From Alphaproteobacteria bacterium (GTDB lineage: Bacteria > Myxococcota_A > UBA796 > GCA-2862545): a stretch of 64,000 nt of DNA. How positions within the stretch are numbered: the first letter of the stretch is position 1; each line of letters begins with the position of its first letter. Below are positions 34,836-42,700 of the stretch, in pieces. The notes under the pieces are model-generated. The model was not told the origin of the DNA, did not search any database, and saw only the letters and a list, made by a program, of their open reading frames with translations. A program made the translations under genes and the position numbers. The stretch lies in contig JACKEQ010000003.1 in assembly GCA_020632885.1 (NCBI GenBank), positions 310,001-374,000 of the forward strand, read 5' to 3'.

Positions 34836-36335
34836 ATGTCGTCGTCCCAGGCACCCTATCCGCACCTCACGAACCTCCTCTCCGGGAGCCTCGGCGCGCG
34901 CGCCCTGGCGTGCTCCGACGACTTCTTCGCGTCGATGCACAACCTGGTGGAGGACGCGCCCCCGGCCTTCGATCCCGACGCGTACTACGAGCGCGGCAAG
35001 GTCATGGACGGCTGGGAGTCACGGCGGAAGCGCGGCCCCGGCCACGACTGGTGCATCCTCCAGCTCGGCGCGCCCGGCATCCTGCACGCCGCCGACATCG
35101 AGACCACGCACTTCACGGGCAACCACGCGCCCTGGGCGAGCGTGGAGGCCACCTTCTTCGAGGGCTCCCCGGACGCCGACACCCTGCGCGACGAGGCCGA
35201 ATGGGTCGAGATCCTCCCGTCCGTCGCGCTCCGCCTGGGGTCCCACAACCCCTTCCCCCTCCGCGACGACCGCCTCTTCACCCACGTCCGCCTCCGCATC
35301 TACCCGGACGGCGGCGTGGCGCGCCTCCGCCTCTACGGAGAGGTCAGGAAGCACCTCGAGGGCGAGGTGGACCTCGCAGCGCTCGAGAACGGCGGCAAGG
35401 CGCTCGCCTGCTCGGACATGTACTTCGGCAACATGGACCACCTCATCGCCCCCGGCCGCGCGCCGGACATGCGGGGGGGCTGGGAGACCCGACGCCGTCG
35501 GGGTCCCGGCGAGGACTGGGTGCTCGTGCGCCTCGCCAGACGCGGCATCCTCGATCGGCTCGTGCTGGACACCGAGCACTTCAAGGGCAACTTCCCCGAC
35601 ACCGCCATCGTCGAGGGCATCGACTGGCCCGACGGTTCGCCCCACGAGCTCCTGGCCTCCGACCTCTGGCAGACCGTGGTGCCCTCCATGAAGCTCCAGG
35701 CCCACCACCCCCACCCCATCGACCTCGAGGCTGCCGGTCCCTACACCCACCTCCGCCTGCGGATCGCGCCCTGTGGTGGCGTGAGCCGCCTGCGCGCCTT
35801 CGGGCGTCCGGTCGGCACCGTCGATGCCCTCACCGCCCACTACAACGCGCTCCCCGACGAGGACGCCTTCACCGCGTTCCTCGGCACCTGCGGGTCCCGC
35901 CGCTGGGCCGCGCGCATGGTGGCCGCCCGTCCCTTCGAGCACCGCGGCGAGCTCTTCAACCTCGCGCGCCGGCTGTGGTGGACCGCATCCGAGGCCGACT
36001 GGCTCGAGGCGTTCGGGCACCACCCCCGCATCGGCGAGGACCCCGAGCGTCTCCGGGCACGCTTCGCCCACACCGCCGCGCAGTCCTCCCGCGAGCAGGC
36101 GGGCGTCCAGGGAGCCAGCGAGGTGGTGCTCGCCGAGCTCCAGCGCCTCAACGAGGCCTACGAGGCGAAGTTCGGCCACGTGTTCCTGATCTGCGCCACG
36201 GGCCTCAGGGCCCAGCAGATGCTCGACGCGCTGCGGGTCCGCATCCACAACACGCCGGAGCGCGAGCTCCGCGAGGCCGCCGCCCAGCACGTCGCCATCA
36301 CCCACATCCGCCTGAACGCCGGAGCGCCCGCATGA
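34836..36335 (+). CDS. Bifunctional allantoicase / OHCU decarboxylase
   Basis: The 499-residue protein fuses two purine-degradation enzymes. Residues 1-330 are an allantoicase, built from two homologous repeats (ALACSDDFFASMHNL and ALACSDMYFGNMDHL; GKVMDGWESRRKRGPGHDW and GGWETRRRRGPGEDW), splitting allantoate into ureidoglycolate and urea. Residues of about 335-499 are an OHCU decarboxylase: FEHRGELFN, GHHPRIGEDPE and FGHVFLICATGLRAQQML, converting 2-oxo-4-hydroxy-4-carboxy-5-ureidoimidazoline to (S)-allantoin. The stop overlaps the start of the next gene (ATGA), whose enzyme makes the OHCU substrate. Uricase and allantoinase, needed for a full route, are not in the window. Confidence 0.92.
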   Translation: MSSSQAPYPHLTNLLSGSLGARALACSDDFFASMHNLVEDAPPAFDPDAYYERGKVMDGWESRRKRGPGHDWCILQLGAPGILHAADIETTHFTGNHAPWASVEATFFEGSPDADTLRDEAEWVEILPSVALRLGSHNPFPLRDDRLFTHVRLRIYPDGGVARLRLYGEVRKHLEGEVDLAALENGGKALACSDMYFGNMDHLIAPGRAPDMRGGWETRRRRGPGEDWVLVRLARRGILDRLVLDTEHFKGNFPDTAIVEGIDWPDGSPHELLASDLWQTVVPSMKLQAHHPHPIDLEAAGPYTHLRLRIAPCGGVSRLRAFGRPVGTVDALTAHYNALPDEDAFTAFLGTCGSRRWAARMVAARPFEHRGELFNLARRLWWTASEADWLEAFGHHPRIGEDPERLRARFAHTAAQSSREQAGVQGASEVVLAELQRLNEAYEAKFGHVFLICATGLRAQQMLDALRVRIHNTPERELREAAAQHVAITHIRLNAGAPA

Positions 36336-36670
36336 GCCCCCTCACCTCCCACGTGCTCGACACCGCCCGGGGCCGCCCGGCCCAGGGGATGCGCCTCACG
36401 ATCGACCGCCTCGAGGGAGACGCCTGGGTGCCCGCCGCGCGCGGGGAGACCAACGCGGACGGCCGCGTGCCTGGCCTGTTCACGCAGGAGACGTTCGTCG
36501 CGGCCACGTACCGGGCCACCTTCCACACGGCCGACTGGCTGCGCGCCAACGACCTGCCGGTGTTCTACCCCGAGGTCACCGTGGTGTTCGTGGTGGACGC
36601 CCCCCACGAGCACTACCACATCCCGCTGCTCGTGAGCCCGTACGGGTACAGCACCTACCGCGGGAGCTGA
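36332..36670 (+). CDS. uraH: 5-hydroxyisourate hydrolase (transthyretin-like)
   Basis: This 112-residue protein hydrolyses 5-hydroxyisourate to OHCU. It has the typical N-terminal block SHVLDTARGRPAQGM (catalytic His), FYPEVTVVF, HEHYHIPLLVSPYGYSTY and the terminal YRGS tetrapeptide that is invariant in the family. It is translated from an ATGA overlap with the allantoicase/OHCU decarboxylase gene, so two consecutive steps of uric-acid breakdown are joined. Confidence 0.95.
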   Translation: MSPLTSHVLDTARGRPAQGMRLTIDRLEGDAWVPAARGETNADGRVPGLFTQETFVAATYRATFHTADWLRANDLPVFYPEVTVVFVVDAPHEHYHIPLLVSPYGYSTYRGS

Positions 36671-36689
36671 CGCCCCTCGCAGGCGCCGG

Positions 36690-37064
36690 TCAGAGCACCA
36701 GGTTGATGACCAGCCCGAGCAGGAGGAGCAGCCAGGCGAGGAACGCCACACCGGCGTTCACGGAGCCCATGCGCGCGGGCGTGGCCGACGCGAGGGGCGA
36801 CTCGTCGCGGTAGACCCGACCGATCTCGATGCGGCTCATCACCACGGCGATGAGCGAGAGCAGCGGCGCACACGGGTAGAACATCGCCGAGAGGCAGCCC
36901 ATGCCCCAGGCGCCCTTCGCGAGACCGCTGGCACCCTGCTCGGCCTCGGCCCGCATCACGCCCACCAGCGCGACCAGGTTGTAGAGCGCGAGCAACAGGA
37001 GCACGCAGTTCCCCACACCCGTGAACAGGTAGAGGATGAAGTAGCTCGGGGACGAAGATTCCAT
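36690..37064 (-). CDS. Small integral membrane protein
   Basis: The 124-residue protein has about three membrane helices (ILYLFTGVGNCVLLLLALYN, MFYPCAPLLSLIAVVMSRIE, VAFLAWLLLLLGLVINLVL). No domain recognised. It is convergent with the 5-hydroxyisourate hydrolase gene and faces away from the long regulatory gap at 37065-37589. Confidence 0.7.
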   Translation of the reverse strand: MESSSPSYFILYLFTGVGNCVLLLLALYNLVALVGVMRAEAEQGASGLAKGAWGMGCLSAMFYPCAPLLSLIAVVMSRIEIGRVYRDESPLASATPARMGSVNAGVAFLAWLLLLLGLVINLVL

Positions 37065-37294
37065 CGGCGAGTGCTCCGGAGACGGCGCCGACTATAGCCA
37101 AGCCCCGGGGGCCGACTGCAAGGACGGTGCAAAAAGCCCTGCCGCCACGTGCGTTTCCCCACACCGGATCCCCCGCGGCGCCGGGGCGCGCCCCACGGAA
37201 GCGCCGGCTCCGGCGCGCCAGGACGGTGTAAGGGAGCGTAAGCATCCCGAGCGCGAGGGCACGGAGACCCCGAGAGAGGCCTGAGAGAGAGGTT

Positions 37295-37316
37295 CGAGCG
37301 AGAGAACCTTCGCTCG
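37295..37316. other. Hairpin in the gap before the acyl ligase gene
   Basis: cgagcga (37295-37301) and tcgctcg (37310-37316) pair across an 8-base loop. The preceding 30 bases are a GA-rich tract with repeated gagag. Possible leader structure or just composition; no clear promoter elements could be assigned. Confidence 0.3.
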
Positions 37317-37393
37317 GGTCAGAATGGGGTGCAGCAGATTGTCCCCCTCTCACCGCAACAAATCACGGCACCCGCGGGCCGGTCTGGAAACCG

Positions 37394-37438
37394 ACCCACC
37401 GGTAGGTTCCGGGGCGCCGAAAATACCGACCGGTCGGT
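37394..37438. promoter_or_regulatory. Pair of TetR-like operator palindromes
   Basis: ACCGACCGGTCGGT at 37425-37438 is a perfect 14-base palindrome. ACCCACCGGTAGGT at 37394-37407 matches it at 12 of 14 positions, and the two centres are 31 bases apart, about three turns of the helix. Palindromes of this kind, with ACCG and CGGT arms, are typical of TetR-family repressors that govern fatty-acid and polyketide genes. They lie about 150-195 bases before the acyl ligase start. No TetR gene is seen in the window. The remainder of the 525-base gap (37065-37589) contains no gene I can support. Confidence 0.6.
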
Positions 37439-37589
37439 TTCGTCGATCGAGAGAAAACACCGACGCAGACGTGCTCATCGCGACTTGCCGTCCCGGGATC
37501 AGCGTCATAGCAAGGCGGCACGAGAAGGGACCTCCCGGACCCTGCTCCCCTCCCCTCCCCAGCCACCCCGTTCGCCGACAGGAGCTCCC

Positions 37590-39362
37590 ATGCTGCCTTC
37601 CTTCCAGACCGTCGCCGAAGCCATCGCCGAAGTGGGCAAGTACTACCCGCAGAACGACTTCGTCTTCCAGGACCTGGCCGGCGAGGAGAAGGCGTTCGAC
37701 TTCGTGGCCGTCGAGAAGGAGACCGCGGGCCGCGCCAAGGCGATGCAGGAGATGGGCCTGAAGAAAGGCGACCGGGTCGGCCTCATCATCATCGAGCCCG
37801 AGGACTTCGTGCTCGGCTTCCTCGGGTGCCTGCGGATCGGCGTCATCCCCGTCCCGCTCTACCCGCCCATGAGCTTCGGCAGCCTCGACGCGTACTCCGA
37901 GCGCACCGCGAAGGTGCTCGGCGATGCCGAGGCCCGCGTCATCCTGGCCTCCGCCAAGCTCCAGAACGTGCTCTGGTCGCTGGTCGACACCGTGCCGAGC
38001 CTCGAGCGCCTCGTGAAGGCCGAGGACCTCCGCGGCGCGCGCGGAACCCCGGACTACCCCTCGATCACCCCCGAGGACATCGCGTTCCTCCAGTACACGA
38101 GCGGCTCCACGGCCGACCCCAAGGGCGTCATGGTCACCCACGGCTGCCTGGTGGCCAACGCCAAGGGCATCATCCACGAGGGCCTGCAGATCTCCCCCGA
38201 GCACGACAAGGGCGTGAGCTGGCTGCCGCTCTACCACGACATGGGCCTCATCGGCTTCGTCATCGCGCCCATCTGCCACGCCATCCCCATCGTGTTCATC
38301 CCCACCCTCCGCTTCATCAAGCGGCCGAACGTGTGGATGGACACCATCCACCGTCACCGCGGGACGTCCTCCTTCGGACCCAACTTCGCCTACGCGCTGG
38401 CCGCCCGCCGTGCCCGGCCCTCCGACCTCGAGAAGTGGGATCTGTCCTGCGTCAAGGTGCTCGGCTGCGGCGCCGAGCCCATCCAGGCCGAGACGATGCG
38501 GATGTTCACCGACACCTTCCACGGTCCCTGCGGTCTGCCCACGACGTCGATCATGCCGGCGTACGGCATGGCCGAGGCCACCCTCGCCATCTCGCTCAAG
38601 CCGGCGCCCGAGAACTTCGTGACCGTGGTGTGCGACGCCGAGCGCTTCCAGGAGACCGGCCGCGTCGAGTCTCCCGAGCACGGCGAGCGCGCCGCCATCG
38701 AGCACGTCGGCTGCGGCGTGCCCTTCGCGGACCACGAGGTGGTCGTGATGGACGAGAGCGGCAACGTCCTCGGCGACGACCGCGAGGGCGAGCTCTGCGT
38801 GCGCGGCCCCTCCGTCACCCCCGGCTACTACAACAACCCCGAGGCCACCTCGGCCGCGTTCCGCGACGGCTGGCTCCACACGGGCGACCTCGGCTTCCTC
38901 CACGACGGGCAGGTCTACATCACCGGCCGCATCAAGGACCTCATCATCGTCAATGGGCGCAACGTGCACCCGCAGGCGGTCGAGTGGGCCGCCGCCGAGG
39001 TCGAGGGCGTGCGCAAGGGCAACGTGGTCGCGTTCTCCCGTCCCGGCGAGAGCAGCGAGGAGCTCGTCGTGGTCTGCGAGACTCGCGACAGCGAGGCTGC
39101 CGAGCGCATCACCGCCGAGGTGAGGAACGTCGTCCAGCGCGAGCTCTCCCTGGCCGTGTCGGACGTCGTGCTCCTCCCGAGCGGCTCGCTCCCCAAGACC
39201 AGCTCCGGCAAGCTCCAGCGCCGCAAGACCCGCCAGCAGTACCTGCTCGGCCGGCTGGGCGACGACGGCACCCGCACGATGGGCGCCGGCGGCAGCAAGC
39301 GCGTGCTCGCCAAGCACCTCGCCAAGTCCCTCTGGAGCCGGGCGAAGCACTCCTTCGCGTGA
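37590..39362 (+). CDS. Fatty acyl-AMP ligase (FAAL)
   Basis: The 590-residue enzyme adenylates a fatty acid and hands it to an acyl carrier protein. It shows the adenylate-forming motifs: LQYTSGSTADPKGVMVTH from about residue 168 (phosphate-binding loop), WLPLYHDMGLIGFV, YGMAEAT, HTGDLGF, IVNGRNVHPQ and the terminal PKTSSGKLQRRKTR with the catalytic Lys. The sequence WLPLYHDMGLIG and the extra insertion are typical of FAALs that serve polyketide synthases rather than of acyl-CoA ligases. Start ATG at 37590 follows caggag. The next genes are a free carrier protein and a polyketide synthase, which are its likely acceptors. Confidence 0.92.
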   Translation: MLPSFQTVAEAIAEVGKYYPQNDFVFQDLAGEEKAFDFVAVEKETAGRAKAMQEMGLKKGDRVGLIIIEPEDFVLGFLGCLRIGVIPVPLYPPMSFGSLDAYSERTAKVLGDAEARVILASAKLQNVLWSLVDTVPSLERLVKAEDLRGARGTPDYPSITPEDIAFLQYTSGSTADPKGVMVTHGCLVANAKGIIHEGLQISPEHDKGVSWLPLYHDMGLIGFVIAPICHAIPIVFIPTLRFIKRPNVWMDTIHRHRGTSSFGPNFAYALAARRARPSDLEKWDLSCVKVLGCGAEPIQAETMRMFTDTFHGPCGLPTTSIMPAYGMAEATLAISLKPAPENFVTVVCDAERFQETGRVESPEHGERAAIEHVGCGVPFADHEVVVMDESGNVLGDDREGELCVRGPSVTPGYYNNPEATSAAFRDGWLHTGDLGFLHDGQVYITGRIKDLIIVNGRNVHPQAVEWAAAEVEGVRKGNVVAFSRPGESSEELVVVCETRDSEAAERITAEVRNVVQRELSLAVSDVVLLPSGSLPKTSSGKLQRRKTRQQYLLGRLGDDGTRTMGAGGSKRVLAKHLAKSLWSRAKHSFA

Positions 39363-39472
39363 GCGCCCACACGCCGTGATGCGCGTGTGACGCCAGCCCC
39401 GCTCCCGGCACGATAAGGCCGACCCTCTTCACCTCGTCCCCGGCCGCGGGCCGGCGGACACGGAGCACTGTC

Positions 39473-39724
39473 ATGAACGACGCCCAGATCATCTCCCTCA
39501 TCCAGGAAGCCCTCGCGGACGTCGCGCCGAACCGCGCCGGCGAGTTCGCCGACATCGGTGTGGACACCACCATCGAGAGCCTCGGCCTCGACTCCATCGC
39601 CACGATGGAGATGGTCGGGTTCCTCGAGGAGCGCGTGGACGCCACCTTCCCGGACGAGGAGCTCACCGAGGTGAGCAAGATCGGCGACCTCGCCAACCTC
39701 ATCCGCACTGGCCGCGCCAGCTGA
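39473..39724 (+). CDS. Free-standing acyl carrier protein
   Basis: An 83-residue carrier protein with the phosphopantetheine site GLDSIATMEMVGFLEE; the modified residue is Ser41. It sits between the fatty acyl-AMP ligase and the polyketide synthase and is the obvious recipient of the activated fatty acid. The 110-base gap before it contains a ggag site near the ATG. Full length, intact. Confidence 0.93.
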   Translation: MNDAQIISLIQEALADVAPNRAGEFADIGVDTTIESLGLDSIATMEMVGFLEERVDATFPDEELTEVSKIGDLANLIRTGRAS

Positions 39725-39737
39725 CCCGCGAGACCTC

Positions 39738-42700
39738 GTGAAGCATCCGATCGCCATCGTCGGGATGGGCTGCCGGTTCGCCGGCTCCCCCGACGTCGGG
39801 GCCTACTGGCGGCTCACGGTCGAGGGGCGCGACGCCTTCGGGCCCGTTCCCGCAGACCGCTGGCCGCACGAGCAGTTCTTCGACACCAACCCCCGCTCGA
39901 CGGACAAGTCCTACGCGCCGAACGGCGCGTTCATCGACGACATCCGCTCGTTCCCGGCGCTCGCGCTCGGGATCCCCCCGCGGCGGGTGGAGGTCATGGA
40001 CCCCCAACAGCGGCACGCGCTCCTCGTGGCGCGCGAGGCGATCCAGGACGCCGGCTACCGGATCGGAGAGATCCCGGAGCGAACGGGCGTCTACATGGGC
40101 GTCACGGCCTCCGAGTGGCGCACGCTGCTCGGCGGGCGCGTGGTGGCCCAGCTCATGGCGAGCGGCACCCTCGGCGAGGCGCCCGACGACCTCTCCGTCC
40201 TCTCCAAGGCCATCCAGAACGTGGTGCCCAGCCGGCCGTTCTCGGCGCCTGGCGCCCTCGCGAACATGGTCGCGGCGGCCGTGGCCCAGGAGCTCGACCT
40301 GCACGGTCCGGCGTACACGGTGGACGCCGCGTGCGCGTCGGGCATGGTGGCGCTCGAGAACGCCGTCCAGGCCCTCCGCGCCGGCACGGTCGACTGCGCC
40401 ATCGCGGGCGGCGTGTACCTCGCGCTGTCCCCCGAGAACCACATCGCCTTCAGCCGCATCGGGGCCATCAGCCGCTCCGGGGTGTGCCGTCCCTTCGACT
40501 CCCGCGCCGACGGCTTCGTCCAGGGCGACGGAGCCGGGGCGGTCGTGCTCAAGCGGCTCGAGGACGCCCAGCGCGACGGAGACCGGATCTACGCCGTGGT
40601 GCACGGCATCGCGGCCAACAACGACGGCCACGGCGATGGGCCCATGGCGCCCCTCAAGAGCGGTCAGATGGACGCCATCCGCCGCGCCTGGTCCGACGCC
40701 GGGTCCGTCGGGAACGTGGGCTACGTCGAGACGCACGGCACGGGCACGTCCGTGGGCGACCAGACCGAGCTCGAGGGCCTCGTCGAGGCGCTCGGCGACC
40801 GCGCCACCCGCGTGGCGCTCGGGTCCTCCAAGGCCAACATCGGGCACACGATGTCCGCCGCCGGCATCGCGGGCCTCGTGCGCACCGCGCTCGCGATCCA
40901 CCACCGCACCCTGCCGCCCATGGCGGGCTTCGAGGCGTCCAAGCCCGAGCTCGGCCTCGAGGCCTCCGCGTTCTTCGTCCCCACCGCCGCCGAGCGCTGG
41001 GAAGACGACGTCGTGGCCGGCGTGTCGAGCTTCGGCTTCGGCGGGACCAACGTGCACGCCGTGCTCGCCGCGGCCCCCGGCGCCCCCGTCGAGGTCGCCG
41101 TCCAGGACGAGCTGCTCGCCCTCTCCGCCGCGAGCCCCGACGATCTCCGCGCCCTCGCAGCCTCCACGGCCGATGCCCTCGACGCCGGCGCCTCGGTGGC
41201 GTCCGTCGCCCGTGCGCTGGCCGCCCGCACGCCCCTCGCCCACCGCGCCGCCCTCGTGGCCTCCGACCGCCAGGCGGCGAGCGCCCAGCTCCGCGCCTTC
41301 GCCGACGGCGGCGCCAACGACCTGCGCACGGGTCACGTCGAGGAGCCCGCGAAGCTCGGCCTGCTCTTCCCCGGCCAGGGCGCCCAGCGCGTCGGCATGC
41401 TCGCAGACGCCCGCCAGCGCTTCCCGATCGTGGGGTCCACCCTCGACGAGCTCGACGCGGCCCTGGATCTCGAGCTCCCCATCGCGCACCTGCTCTACCC
41501 CACGCTGCGCTCCGAGCCGGTCGATCCCGCCACCGCAGACGCCCAGATCACCGACACCGCGGCCTGCCAGCCCGTGATGTACGCGTGCAGCGTGGCCCTC
41601 GCGCGCCTCCTGCGTCAGGTGGGCGTGCAGCCCGTGGCCGCGACGGGCCACAGCCTCGGTGAGTTCAACGCGGCCGTCGAAGGCGGCGTGATGAGCGCGG
41701 TCGACGGCGCGCGGTTCGTCACGGCGCGCGGCCGGGCGATGGCCTCGGTCGAGGGTGACACCGGCGCCATGGCGGCGGTGATGGCGCCCCGCGAGGTGGT
41801 CGCGGATCTGCTGGTCGACGGCGTGGTGATCGCCAACGTGAACCACCCCCGCCAGCTCGTGATCTCCGGCACCACCGACGGTGTGGCGGCCGTGGTCGCC
41901 CGGGCCACCGAGGCCGGCGTGAGCGCCAAGCCGCTCGTGGTGAGCCACGCCTTCCACAGCCCGATCTTCGACCGGATCGACGCCACCCCGTGGCTGGAGG
42001 GCCTCGAGCTCCACGACCCCACGCTCGTCGTGGCGAGTGGGATCGACGGTCGGCCGTACGCCGACGCCAGCGCCGCCCGCCAGGTGTTCCTGCGCCACAC
42101 GCGCAGCCCCGTGGACTTCGTGGGCGCCCTCGAGCAGCTCGTGGAGGCCGGCGCGGACGTGCTGCTGCAGGTCGGTGCGGGCGGTCCCCTCGCGAGCTTC
42201 GCCCGGGGTGCCGTGGGCGGCCGGGTGAAGGGCATCCAGACCCTCGGCGGCCGGAAGGACGACGACGGCGGCGCCAGCATCCTCGACGGGCTCGGTTGGC
42301 TGTGGTGCCAGGGCGTGGACCTCGACGTCCGGCCCATCACGGCCGCCGCGACCGTGGTGTCCCTCCCGGCCGAGCGCCTGCCCACGGAGCCCTACTGGGC
42401 CGTGAAGGAGCGCGCGCAGAAGGCCCTGTCCCTCAAGACCACCGAGGCGGCTCCCGTCGCCCGCGTGGAGTCCGCACCTGCGGCCCCCGTGGCACCGGCC
42501 GCTCCGGAGCCGTCGGCCGACGAGGACGCCCGCAAGGTGTTCGCGGTCGTCGCCAAGGTCAGCGCCTACCCGATCGACGCGCTCAAGGCGTCCATGCGCC
42601 TCGTGGACGACCTGGGCTTCGACTCCCTGATGGTCGGCGACATGGCCACCGGCCTCGCGGACGCCTTCCCGGGCATCGGCGGCATCCCGCAGGAGCTCCT

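Noticed and set aside
37329..37589. N-terminal extension of the fatty acyl-AMP ligase by 87 codons
   Set aside because: The extension crosses the TetR-like palindromes and has no domain character, whereas ATG 37590 has a ribosome binding site and starts where family members start.
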